Positions 25,809 to 34,229 of a DNA stretch of 64,000 nucleotides are shown here, in pieces. Position numbers and translations under genes: made by a program. The DNA is from CAZIOH01 sp964540815. GTDB taxonomy: Bacteria; Myxococcota_A; Polyangia; Fen-1088. The notes beneath the pieces are model-generated. The model had not been told where the DNA came from. It did not search any database and worked only from the letters and a program-made list of their open reading frames with translations. Position 1 is the first letter of the stretch, and each line of letters begins with the position of its first letter. The stretch spans positions 1 through 64,000 of the forward strand of contig CAZIOH010000013.1 in the NCBI GenBank assembly GCA_964540815.1, written 5' to 3'.

Positions 25809-27336
25809 TTAAAACTGCATTCCGAGCCCGATCAGGACATCGAGGTTGAGCATCAACTTCGGGACACCGACGTTGGCGGTCAAGCTGGCGAGCACGACCA
25901 GAGAGTGGAGGTCATACGCCACGCCTCCCCCCGCCGCAAACAGCAGGGGACCGCCAGCGACGGTGTCGACGCACTGCTCATTGCGGGCACTTCCACAGTC
26001 CGTGAGACCCTTGCCGCTCACGTCCTTCAGGGACACGACCTGGCGGATGTACCCCGCGCCGAGCCCGGCCGACAGGAACGGGCGCACGGGTGCCGGCGAC
26101 AGGTACCACTGGCTGCGCGCGAAGACCGCGAAGGCGGTGCCTGGCGCAGACCGGGCCGGATACGCCACGCCCGCGATCGAATACGGCGGCGCGGTGGTCG
26201 TGCCCGTGACGAGCTGAATACGCGCGTCGAGGCTCACGAGCCACGACGGCGCGACCAGGTAACCGGCGCCGATCGCCAGATGGGCCAGGCGCGAAGCCGC
26301 GACCCCCCCGGACCAGCTGTTGTTGCTGGTCGCCGCCGCCCCCTGGGAGACGTTCTGGTTGGCCTCGAGGTGCCCCTTGGCGGTGCCGAACCCCGAACCG
26401 AGACCGACGAACACCAGGATTCCGCGCCGACGGCCTTCGGGCTCCCCTTCCTCCTCCTCTTCCGGGACGGTCCCGCCGAACTCGACGACGCCACTGGTCT
26501 TGTCACCGGGCTTGCCAGCGGGNNNNNNNNNNNNNNNNNNNNNNNNNNNNNNNNNNNNNNNNNNNNNNNNNNNNNNNNNNNNNNNNNNNNNNNNNNNNNN
26601 NNNNNNNNNNNNNNNNNNNNNNCGGTCCCGCCGAACTCGACGACGCCACTGGTCTTGTCACCGGGCTTGCCAGCGGGCTTGGCGGGGGGGCGCCCGGTCT
26701 GGGCCGCCGGGGCGGTTGCGGCCGGGGCGGGCTTGCGATCCGAGGCGACGGCGGGCGGGGCCGGGGCGGGCGGAGGCGCGCTCGGCGGCGGAGTGGTCGG
26801 GGGTGGTGCCGTGGCGGCTGGAGCCGCCGGTCGCCGGCCCGGAGCGGGCTTGGCCGCGGCCGTGCCGTCCGTCCTTGCCTCGGGCTTGAAGGCGGCCTTG
26901 GTCTCGTCGAAGGCGGCCTGGGTCTCCGGGTTGAAGAGGCCCGCCGGCGGCGCGATGTCCGGCTGAATCTTGAGGGCGCTGCGGAAGTGGTCGACCCCCT
27001 CATCGTGCTTCTGAAAGCCCGCGATCCACAGCATGCCGAAGTTGAGGTGCGTTCGCGCCGCGAGGGGATCCCGACCGAGCCCGGCCGCCGCGGCGGTCGC
27101 GAGGGCCTGCTCGAGGAAGGTCTTGGCCTGGTCGAAGTTGAGATTGTCGAACGCGTCGAGGGCCTGCTTGTTGAGGCTCTTGATCTCTCCAGCCGCGTCC
27201 CGGGCGCCCGCCGCCGCGGCGAGACGCCCGCCGCCACCCAGCGCCCCCACGCCCACCGGCCCCAGGGCCAGCCAGCCACACGCGAGGACGCCGAGCGAGC
27301 CGAACGATCTGGCGCGAGCCGCGCGCGGGCACGCCA
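25809..27336 (-). CDS. TPR-like plus outer-membrane beta-barrel protein, split by a false gap
   Basis: The N-terminal part has a hydrophobic signal-like segment, then helical repeat sequence (LNKQALDAFDNLNFDQAKTF, ARTHLNFGMLWIAG) typical of TPR, and a Pro/Ala-rich linker. After the N run the frame continues into a beta-barrel: GLGSGFGTAKGHLE, LAIGAGYLVAPSWLVSLDARI, VRPFLSAGLGAGYI, ending in GLGMQF with a terminal Phe. Bases 26468-26522 and 26623-26677 are identical. Removing the N run and one 55-bp copy (155 bp) restores a single open frame, so this is one gene. The start is uncertain; GTG 27336 after GGCGGGAGCC is preferred. Function unknown; envelope location. Confidence 0.6.
26468..26522. 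repeat. Left copy of 55-bp duplication at gap edge
   Basis: This copy is identical to 26623-26677 on the other side of the N run and sits at the extreme contig end. It is best explained as the same DNA present on two unjoined contigs. Confidence 0.9.
26523..26622. other. Scaffold gap (100 N), second, probably artefactual
   Basis: Exactly 100 N, flanked on both sides by the same 55 bases. The contigs therefore overlap, and the true gap length is probably minus 55 rather than positive. Confidence 0.95.
26623..26677. repeat. Right copy of 55-bp duplication at gap edge
   Basis: Identical to 26468-26522. Merging the two copies keeps the reading frame of the gene that spans the gap. Confidence 0.9.
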
Positions 27337-27489
27337 CGCGGCTCCCGCCTGCGCGGGCAGCCACCGAGGGAGAGGGGAATGCTGTCTCTGCCGGATGAGG
27401 ACTCGGTCGACCAAGGAATTTCGGACTGAGGGAGCCGCTGAGCACGCGCCCGGGATCGTATCACAAGTCGCCCGGCCCCCGGGTGGAGG

Positions 27490-29205
27490 TCAGAAAGGGG
27501 CCGGGCTCTCGACCTCGACGCGCCGGCCGGTCTCGGGGTGCGTGAAGGCCAGCCACTCCGCGTGCAGGAACAGCCGGTCCACCGCGGCGGGGGATGGGCA
27601 GCCTGCGGGTGTCGTCGACGCTCGGCCATACAACCGGTCTCCCAGGATGGGGGCGTCGAGCCCGGCAGGGTGAGCGGCGTGCACCCGCAGCTGGTGGGTG
27701 CGGCCGGTTCGCGGCACGAGCAGCACCCGCCGCGGGTCGGCGAAGCGCGGGTCGGGAACCCACTCGGTGAGCGCGGCCTTGCCACCCACCGGATCCACGA
27801 TCTGGCGGGGGCGATCGTCGACGTCGGTCCGGAGGGGCAGCGCGATCGTGCCCCACGCGCTCCGGTCTTCCGTCGGCCCGGCCGTTCGCGGCGGCGCGCT
27901 CAGCCAGGCGACGTAGCGCTTCTCGATGGTGCGCTCGAGGAACTGGCGCTGGAGGGCCACGTAGGTTCGACTGTCCCTGGCCACCAGCATGACGCCGGAG
28001 GTGTCGAGATCGAGCCGGTGCACCAGCAGCGGGCCGGTGGCTTCGGGATAGCGAGCGCGCAGGCGGGTCGAGACGGCGTCCGTCAGTGCCGGGTTCCGGC
28101 CCGGCACGGAGAGCAGGCCGGTGGGCTTCTCCACCACCGCGACGAAACGATCCTCGTAGAGGGTGACCGGCTGCTCGGCGGCGATCTCCCCGTCCCCGAA
28201 CACCGGCAGCGGCTCGCAGTCCACGCCCTCGAGCAGGTGGGCGAGGACCGGGCCGCACTTGCCCCGGCACGACGGATAGTAGGTGCCGTGGTGGCGGCCG
28301 CCCGTCGCCGGTGGCGCTCCCCACCAGAACTCCGCCAGCGCGATGGGCCGCAGCCCCCGCCGGGCCGCGTGCACGAGGAGCTTCGGGGCCGCGCAGTCCC
28401 CGGCCCCCCCGGGGGGGGTCGTCGGAGCGAAGAGGGCGCGCAGGGGGCTGCCCTGCCCTTGGAAGTTGCGGAGGGCGTACCCGGCATGGACCTGCTCGAG
28501 GAGCTCGGTCGAGCGGGCCGCCTGGGCGGCCTTCAGGGTGCGGCGGCGCTCCTCGAGGCCGACGAGCGGGGCGACGAGCGCCGCACGCGCGTCACGCTGG
28601 GACTGGCGCAGGCGCCGGAGCTCGGCCGCATCGGCCCGGCTCTCCTGGACCAGGGAAGCCTGCCCAGCCCGCGCGATGGCCCCGCCCACGCCTTCCGCCG
28701 CCCCGAGGCTGGCGCGCACCGCGTGACGCCGCGATCGCCTCGACGCGTGGCGTGCGGCCAGCTCGCCGAGCCCGCCGGCGTGGGCCAGATCGAGCGCATC
28801 CCGGCGCTGCAGGATGGCGTCCGCGGCCTCCGCCAGCTCGGCGAGGCGCCGATCGTATTCCATGAGCTCGGCCTCCGCGGCCGGCCAGAAGGCCGTGAAC
28901 CGGTCGAGATCGAAGGCCGGCCTGACGAATCCGTCCAGCTCCCAGCGGCCGCCCAGCATCCCCGAGAAGCCCCGCAGGTAACCGATCCGGCCCGCGCCGT
29001 CCTCCACCACCAGCACCCCGAACATCTTGCCCCGCTGCGGCGCCTCGAAGGCGGGGCTGGGGAGGGGCCGGCCCGTCGCCAGCTCGGCCTGCAGCTCCCC
29101 CGCGGCGCGCCGCGCGAGGGCGTGGGGCGCCGCCACCGCGAACGGGCTCGGGAAGCGGGCCGGCAGCGACCCAGGCGGCGGCTGCGGCTCGAAGATCCGG
29201 ATCAT
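27490..29205 (-). CDS. RluA-family RNA pseudouridine synthase, long form
   Basis: The protein is 571 aa from ATG 29205; longer versions from upstream GTG codons are possible. The C-terminal third is the RluA catalytic domain: VVEKPTGLLSVPGR, HRLDLDTSGVMLVARD with the catalytic Asp, RTGRTHQLRVH and GDRLYG. The enzyme isomerises uridine to pseudouridine in rRNA or tRNA. The N-terminal 330 residues include GKMFGVLVVED, GYLRGFSGMLGG, a charged coiled coil and a Cys/His cluster (YYPSCRGKCGPVL). This resembles the long RluA subfamily of about 550 aa known in gammaproteobacteria. The target base is not predictable. It is divergent from bioB. Confidence 0.87.
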   Translation of the reverse strand: MIRIFEPQPPPGSLPARFPSPFAVAAPHALARRAAGELQAELATGRPLPSPAFEAPQRGKMFGVLVVEDGAGRIGYLRGFSGMLGGRWELDGFVRPAFDLDRFTAFWPAAEAELMEYDRRLAELAEAADAILQRRDALDLAHAGGLGELAARHASRRSRRHAVRASLGAAEGVGGAIARAGQASLVQESRADAAELRRLRQSQRDARAALVAPLVGLEERRRTLKAAQAARSTELLEQVHAGYALRNFQGQGSPLRALFAPTTPPGGAGDCAAPKLLVHAARRGLRPIALAEFWWGAPPATGGRHHGTYYPSCRGKCGPVLAHLLEGVDCEPLPVFGDGEIAAEQPVTLYEDRFVAVVEKPTGLLSVPGRNPALTDAVSTRLRARYPEATGPLLVHRLDLDTSGVMLVARDSRTYVALQRQFLERTIEKRYVAWLSAPPRTAGPTEDRSAWGTIALPLRTDVDDRPRQIVDPVGGKAALTEWVPDPRFADPRRVLLVPRTGRTHQLRVHAAHPAGLDAPILGDRLYGRASTTPAGCPSPAAVDRLFLHAEWLAFTHPETGRRVEVESPAPF

Positions 29206-29341
29206 CAGGTCATCGCTGCCCACCGACGCGGAATCTAGCAATCTGCCGGTCGATCTGCCGGTCTGGCGTATCCCGGTGGTAAAAGGAACCACCGCCGGCC
29301 TCGACCGAGGCGGCGGCGTACATCACCCCGCGAGGACCCGC

Positions 29342-30304
29342 TTGGCGAAGTCAGAGCTCACAATCAAGGACGTTCGGGCGATTCACGACCTGCCACTGCC
29401 GGAGCTCATGTTTCGGGCGCAGCTGGTTCACCGGGAACATCATCGCCCGGACGAGGTGCAGCTGTGCACCTTGCTCTCGGTCAAGACCGGCGGCTGCCCC
29501 GAGGACTGTGCCTATTGCCCGCAGTCCTCCCGGTACGAGACAGGCGTCGAGGCCGAGCGCATGCTCCGGACGCCGGAGGTCCTCGAGGCCGCGGCCCGGG
29601 CCAAGGCGGCGGGCGCCACCCGATTCTGCATGGGCGCGGCCTGGCGCGAGGTCAAGGACGGCCCCGCCTTCGAGGAGGTCCTCACCATGGTCCGGGGTGT
29701 GCGCGGGCTCGGTCTCGAGGCGTGCTGCACGCTCGGGATGCTGTCGCCCGAGCAGGCGGGGCGCCTGGCCGATGCGGGGCTGAGCGCCTACAACCACAAC
29801 CTCGACACGTCGAAGACCTTCTACGGAAAGATCATCGGGACCCGCACCTACGAGGATCGCTTGCGCACCCTCGCCAACGTTCGCCGCGCCGGCATCACCG
29901 TGTGCTCGGGTGGCATCATCGGCATGGGCGAATCCATCGACGACCGATGCGGGATGCTGATGACCCTCGCCAGCCTCGATCCGCAGCCCGAGAGCGTGCC
30001 GATCAACGCGCTGGTCGCGACGGCGGGGACGCCCCTCGCCGATCAGAAGCCGATCGAGCCGCTGGAGTTCGTGCGCATGATCGCCACCGCCCGGATCCTG
30101 ATGCCGAAGGCGCGGGTGCGGTTGTCCGCGGGGCGGCTCGGGCTGTCGCGCGAGGCGCAGATGCTGTGCTTCCTCGCCGGCGCGAACTCGATCTTCTACG
30201 GGGAAAAGCTGCTGACCACCGGAAACCCCGACACCTCCGCCGATCAGGCGCTGCTGCGGGAGGCGGGCTTCCGGGTCAGCCTGGAGACGGCCGAGCTCGC
30301 CTAG
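29342..30304 (+). CDS. bioB: Biotin synthase
   Basis: This 320-aa radical SAM enzyme inserts sulfur into dethiobiotin in the last step of biotin synthesis. The 4Fe-4S motif CPEDCAYC has Cys52, Cys56 and Cys59. YNHNLDTS, GIIGMGE, PINALVATAGTPL, RLSAGR and GANSIFYGEKLLTTGNP are BioB hallmarks, including the Arg that ligates the 2Fe-2S cluster. The start is TTG 29342 with GAGG upstream. No other bio gene is adjacent. The stop codon lies inside a hairpin. Confidence 0.96.
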   Translation: MAKSELTIKDVRAIHDLPLPELMFRAQLVHREHHRPDEVQLCTLLSVKTGGCPEDCAYCPQSSRYETGVEAERMLRTPEVLEAAARAKAAGATRFCMGAAWREVKDGPAFEEVLTMVRGVRGLGLEACCTLGMLSPEQAGRLADAGLSAYNHNLDTSKTFYGKIIGTRTYEDRLRTLANVRRAGITVCSGGIIGMGESIDDRCGMLMTLASLDPQPESVPINALVATAGTPLADQKPIEPLEFVRMIATARILMPKARVRLSAGRLGLSREAQMLCFLAGANSIFYGEKLLTTGNPDTSADQALLREAGFRVSLETAELA

Positions 30305-30335
30305 TCCCAGGGGACTAGCACAGTTTCGAATTTTT
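30301..30335 (+). terminator. Hairpin and T-run at the bioB stop
   Basis: CTAGTCCC and GGGACTAG (30301-30318) pair perfectly around AG, and TTTTT follows at 30331-30335. The stem includes the bioB TAG. The T-run is some distance from the stem, so efficiency may be moderate. Confidence 0.5.
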
Positions 30336-30346
30336 CCGGTTTTCGT

Positions 30347-30370
30347 GTCGGAGTCCAAGTCGGAGTCCGG
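30347..30370. repeat. Intergenic hexanucleotide repeat
   Basis: Four hexamers: GTCGGA, GTCCAA, GTCGGA, GTCCGG. It is one of several short GC-rich hexamer runs that sit between genes in this window. Confidence 0.5.
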
Positions 30371-30510
30371 CGCACACGCACCGTCCTGGTCGGGTGGATC
30401 ACCCCGTTGGCCCGGGTATAGGTTCGGCAGACGCTCGGTCATTCCGCGGAGATTCCGCGCGGACGAAGAGCATCACCAGAACGAACCACACCCAAGCTCG
30501 GAGGCTACCC

Positions 30511-30807
30511 ATGACCATCTCCTCGCTCACCAAGAAGCTCGCCATCGTTGCCGTCGCCACCCTCGTGACCGTCGCCGCGGGGAGCGCCGAGGCCGCCTAC
30601 GGGGAGAACGGCCTGGCGCCCTCCAGGGACATGGCGGCCGCTCGAAGCGGAGCTGCGATCGTCCCTGGTGACCTGGCCACGCGCGACGCGGTCGGCGTCT
30701 CCAACCCGGTGGCCGCGCGCGATCCGCTCGCATCCGGCTCCGCCCGCTGGAGCGCGGCCGGCATCGATCCCGGGCGAGCCCTCGGCGCCTCGCGCGCCAC
30801 CAAGTAA
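30511..30807 (+). CDS. Small secreted protein, unrecognised
   Basis: This 98-aa protein starts at ATG with GGAGGCTACCC directly upstream. Residues 1-28 form a clear signal peptide with an AEA-A cleavage site. The mature 70 residues are Ala/Arg/Asp-rich, start YGENGLAPSRD, and show no Cys and no known domain. Codon use resembles neighbouring genes, which supports a real gene. Function unknown. Confidence 0.6.
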   Translation: MTISSLTKKLAIVAVATLVTVAAGSAEAAYGENGLAPSRDMAAARSGAAIVPGDLATRDAVGVSNPVAARDPLASGSARWSAAGIDPGRALGASRATK

Positions 30808-30847
30808 TTCTCCGGGGCGACGCCGTCCCTTATGCTCCTTGCCCAAC

Positions 30848-31999
30848 GTGAAGAAGCCCCGCGCCAGATCCCCTCGCCCTACCGTGTTCCGTCTCTGGCT
30901 GGCGATGGTCGTCGTTGCCGCGATCTCGTCCTCGTCGACCTCCTCGGATCGCGCTCTGGCTCGAACCGCCGGTGCGCCCCGGCACCCGCCCGGCTGGAAT
31001 GGACTTCGCGGAGGCGAGCAGATCGAGGGTGGCAAGGGACTCAGCGCCTTCCAGGCCATGCTCTGGAAGTACACGGCGAGGTGCGCGCTGCCCGAGGGCA
31101 AGACCCTCGAAGCTCCCCCCGATGCGACCGGCAAGCGGCTCAAGTTCCCAGGATTGTTCGGCGTCGCGCCCGAGTGGAACGACGGCCCCTGCGATGCGAG
31201 ATGCCAGGAGAAGGTGTCGAGCTGTCTCATCGCGCTCACCAATCGCACCGGCAAGCACGTGCTGGTCAGCCTGCTCTCGGCGGATCGCTCGCTCGGTCAG
31301 AGCTTCGCCCCGAGCGAGAACGACCGGGCGTTTCCCCATCAGGAAGGCGTGTTCTTCGGCAACGTCTTCACCAACGAGGCCTACGCGTGTCAGGGGGCGG
31401 CGGTGCGCAAGGGTCCGCAGGTGAAGCGGTTCTGCGCCCTCGAGCCAGCGACCTGCAGTGGCCTGCCCGAGTTCTCGGATCTCGGTCCATGCGGGGGCGC
31501 GTGCACCATGTCCTGCTCGCGCCTCCGCGACGGGACCGAGCGGTGCGCCGCCTCTTCTTGCCGGGACCCGCACGGCAAGCGCTGGGAGCACCCCATCACG
31601 GTGTACCTGCGCAATCAGATCGAAGCCACCAACGCCGACGTCATGCAGGGGGTGACCGCCGGCGACGACGGCATCGACGGGCTCGACGATGGCGACAGCG
31701 TGACGTTCAAGCTGGTGGATTTCACCCGGCCCGCGGCCCCCGGCACACCCGCCGCCGGCGTGAAGACGTTCGTGGCCTCCTTCCTTGCGCGGCGTCCACC
31801 CGGGCGAATCGAGATCTGGCTCGACGGCAAGACCCGCATCGGTACCCTCGATCTCGGCTCGCAAGCCGACACGGGCGGCCGGGAGCGGGAGCTCGGCACG
31901 CCGATCTCGGCGGCCGGTGTGTCGGGCACCCACGACGTCACGCTGAGGTTCGTCGGCGGCAAGAACATGGGTCGCCTCGCGCTGGTCGAATTTCGCTGA
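30848..31999 (+). CDS. Secreted Cys-containing protein with C-terminal CBM6-like domain
   Basis: The product is 383 aa from GTG 30848, with a signal peptide ending about residue 38 (DRALA). The central part has about 12 Cys (for example CDARCQEKVSSC and GPCGGACTMSC) and no recognised family. The last 110 residues read like CBM6: FLARRPPGRIEIWLDGKTRIG, LDLGSQADTGGRE, GTHDVTLRFVGGKNMG and LALVEFR. CBM6 modules bind xylan or other beta-glucans. The protein is probably exported to act on or bind polysaccharide. No catalytic residues can be assigned. Confidence 0.6.
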   Translation: MKKPRARSPRPTVFRLWLAMVVVAAISSSSTSSDRALARTAGAPRHPPGWNGLRGGEQIEGGKGLSAFQAMLWKYTARCALPEGKTLEAPPDATGKRLKFPGLFGVAPEWNDGPCDARCQEKVSSCLIALTNRTGKHVLVSLLSADRSLGQSFAPSENDRAFPHQEGVFFGNVFTNEAYACQGAAVRKGPQVKRFCALEPATCSGLPEFSDLGPCGGACTMSCSRLRDGTERCAASSCRDPHGKRWEHPITVYLRNQIEATNADVMQGVTAGDDGIDGLDDGDSVTFKLVDFTRPAAPGTPAAGVKTFVASFLARRPPGRIEIWLDGKTRIGTLDLGSQADTGGRERELGTPISAAGVSGTHDVTLRFVGGKNMGRLALVEFR

Positions 32000-32057
32000 G
32001 CGCTGGAGGACGTCGGCCATGGCGGGCCGCGATGACCTGGCGCGTGTCCTGGCTTGA

Positions 32058-32073
32058 CTGAACGTACGTTCAG
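32058..32073. promoter_or_regulatory. 16-bp perfect palindrome, candidate LexA box
   Basis: CTGAACGTACGTTCAG is its own reverse complement and lies 18 bp before the ATG at 32092. It contains GAAC-N4-GTTC, the Gram-positive-type LexA core. It agrees at 15 of 17 positions with the consensus recalled for Myxococcus xanthus LexA, CTRHAMRYBYGTTCAGS. The next gene is a radical SAM protein of the photolyase-like group, so SOS control is plausible. A TetR-type operator is the main alternative. Confidence 0.5.
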
Positions 32074-32091
32074 ATTCATGCTGGAGCGCCG

Positions 32092-33213
32092 ATGCGTCCG
32101 GTCGCGGTCTCCAATCCACCCAATCCCTGGACCAGCACCGCCGTGGAGTACCTCGAGGGGGCGTCGCCCGAGATGCGCATCGAGGTGTTCGAAGATCACA
32201 GCCGCACCATCCTGGCCAGGAACGACAGCCCGGACGTCGGGTTCACCTACAGCGTGAACCCCTATCGCGGATGCTTTCATGCCTGCGCCTACTGCTATGC
32301 GCGCCCCGGGCACGAGTATCTCGGCTTCGGCGCCGGCACCGACTTCGAGCGCCGGATCGTGGTCAAGCCGGACGCGCCGGCGCTGTTGCGCAAGGCCTTT
32401 CGCCAGAAGAGCTGGCGCCACGAGACGGTGGTGATGAGCGGGGTCACCGATTGCTACCAGCCCCTCGAGGCGTCTTACCGGCTCACCCGCGGTTGTCTCG
32501 AGGTGTGCGCCGCCGAGCGAAATCCGGTGGGCATCATCACCAAGGCGCCGCTCATCGAGCGGGATATCGACCTGCTCCGGTCGATCGCCCGGGTGGCAAG
32601 TCTTCAGGTCATCGTGAGCATTCCGTTCTCCGCCCCCGACAAGGCCCGCGCCATCGAGCCGTACGTCGCCACGCCCGCGCGCCGGATGCGGACCATCCGG
32701 GTGCTGGCCGACGCCGGGATCGCGGTGGGCGTCAACGTGGCACCCATCATCCCGGGCCTCAACGACCAGGAGATCCCGGCGGTGCTCGAGGCGGCGCGCG
32801 CGGCGGGGGCATCGTCTGCCGCGTACGTGCTCTTGCGCCTGCCGGGTCCGGTCGCATCGGTGTTCGAGGAGCGCGTGCGGGCCCGCATGCCCCTCGCGGC
32901 CGACCGGATCCTGCACCGGATCCGAGGGACCCGCGGCGGGGGCCTCTCCGATGCCCGCTTCGGTGTTCGCGGCCGTGGCGAGGGGCCCTACGCCGACATG
33001 ATCAGGAGCTTGTTCGTGACCACGAGCGCGCGCCTGGGACTGACGACCCACCGGAGCGCGACCGGCATGGCGACCTTCGAGGAGGGGGGATCGAAGCCGC
33101 TGGCTCCGGGACAACCGTCGTCGAGGACGTTACCGCCCCCAGACCACGCGCGACAGCTTGGTTTCGAATTCCAGACAGGGGAAATTCCGGGCGGTTCGAA
33201 ACCCCGAGAATGA
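32092..33213 (+). CDS. PA0069-family radical SAM protein (SplB-like)
   Basis: This 373-aa protein has the radical SAM motif CFHACAYC with Cys61, Cys65 and Cys68, preceded by YSVNPYRGC. TDCYQPLE, RLTRGCLEV, ITKAPLIERD, NVAPIIPGLND and a basic, variable C-terminal tail are typical of proteins annotated as PA0069-family radical SAM or DNA-repair-photolyase-like. They resemble spore photoproduct lyase, but their reaction is not proven. The LexA-like palindrome directly upstream suggests induction by DNA damage. The RpoH-like gene follows 67 bp downstream. Confidence 0.85.
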   Translation: MRPVAVSNPPNPWTSTAVEYLEGASPEMRIEVFEDHSRTILARNDSPDVGFTYSVNPYRGCFHACAYCYARPGHEYLGFGAGTDFERRIVVKPDAPALLRKAFRQKSWRHETVVMSGVTDCYQPLEASYRLTRGCLEVCAAERNPVGIITKAPLIERDIDLLRSIARVASLQVIVSIPFSAPDKARAIEPYVATPARRMRTIRVLADAGIAVGVNVAPIIPGLNDQEIPAVLEAARAAGASSAAYVLLRLPGPVASVFEERVRARMPLAADRILHRIRGTRGGGLSDARFGVRGRGEGPYADMIRSLFVTTSARLGLTTHRSATGMATFEEGGSKPLAPGQPSSRTLPPPDHARQLGFEFQTGEIPGGSKPRE

Positions 33214-33280
33214 CCGTGAGAGAGCAGGCTTTCGCGTGGTATGCGCCTTGCGTTCCACGCAGCCAGTGACGAACCCATTC

Positions 33281-34207
33281 ATGGTTCCGAGGCAGGGTGG
33301 GGGAGCCGCGCGTTCGGGATCCGCATCGCGGACAGGGCCCGCCGGCCAAGCCGGCCCCGCCTATCTGGCCCAGATCCGGCAGTATCCCTTGCTGTCGCGC
33401 GAGGAGGAGCGCGCCCTGGCGGTCGAGTTCAGTCGGACCCAGGACAGCCGCCTGGCGGATCGGCTGGTGACCGCAAACCTGAGGCTGGTGGTGAAGCTGG
33501 CGCGGGAGTACTGCCGATCCCCGCGGGATCTCCCCGACCTCATCCAGGAGGGGAACATGGGCCTCGTCCGGGCGGTGCGCCGATTCGAGCCCGAGCGCGG
33601 GGTGCGCCTGTCCTCGTATGCGGCCTGGTGGATACGGGCATATATCCTGCGCTTCCTGCTGATGAATTCCCGCCTGGTCAAGCTCGGGACGACCCAGCCC
33701 CAGCGACGCCTGTTCTTCAACATCAACAAGCAGAGGGATGGGCTCGAGAAGCTCGGGATCGAGGCCACCTCCGAGCAGCTGGCCAGCGCGCTCGGGGTCC
33801 CGGTCGCGACCGTGGTGGAGATGACCCAGCGCCTGAAGTCGGAGGCATCGCTCGACGCGCCGATGCGTTCGAACGGCTCGCCCGGGCACAGCCTCGGGAA
33901 CCTCGTCTCCATCCCCGGCCACCAGCACCCCGATCACCAGGTGGAGTCGCGGGAGTTCGGGAGCCTGCTGCGAGACAAGCTCGAGACCTTCGGGCACACC
34001 CTCCAGGGCACGGACGCCGACATCTTCCGCGAGCGAATTCTATCCGAGGAGCCGATCCCGCTCGTGCAGATCGCCGGGCGGTATGCCGTCTCACGGCAAC
34101 GGATCTGTCACCGGGAGGCGCGCATCCGGACCCGCCTGCGCGAGTACCTGCGACAGCAGCTCGGAGACAGCCTGGGCGAGTTCGCCGTCTCCTCGACCGC
34201 GGCCTGA
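33281..34207 (+). CDS. RpoH-like sigma-70 family factor
   Basis: This 308-aa sigma factor shows region 1.2/2 (YLAQIRQYPLLSREEERALA, LVTANLRLVVKLAREY), region 2.4 (FEPERGVRLSSYAAWWIRAYI), and the RpoH-type RLVKLGTTQPQRRLFFNI motif. Region 3 and a C-terminal region 4 helix-turn-helix (VSRQRICHREARIRTRLREYL) complete it. RpoH factors direct heat-shock transcription; myxobacteria carry several paralogues used in development. ATG 33281 was chosen because upstream frames overlap the radical SAM gene. No anti-sigma gene is adjacent. Confidence 0.86.
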   Translation: MVPRQGGGAARSGSASRTGPAGQAGPAYLAQIRQYPLLSREEERALAVEFSRTQDSRLADRLVTANLRLVVKLAREYCRSPRDLPDLIQEGNMGLVRAVRRFEPERGVRLSSYAAWWIRAYILRFLLMNSRLVKLGTTQPQRRLFFNINKQRDGLEKLGIEATSEQLASALGVPVATVVEMTQRLKSEASLDAPMRSNGSPGHSLGNLVSIPGHQHPDHQVESREFGSLLRDKLETFGHTLQGTDADIFRERILSEEPIPLVQIAGRYAVSRQRICHREARIRTRLREYLRQQLGDSLGEFAVSSTAA

Positions 34208-34229
34208 AGCTGCCCGCCGGCTCTTCGAG

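Noticed and set aside
32054..32257. Short frame starting MTERTFRF, reminiscent of TetR N-termini
   Set aside because: It is translation of the palindrome itself and loses any TetR pattern within ten residues.
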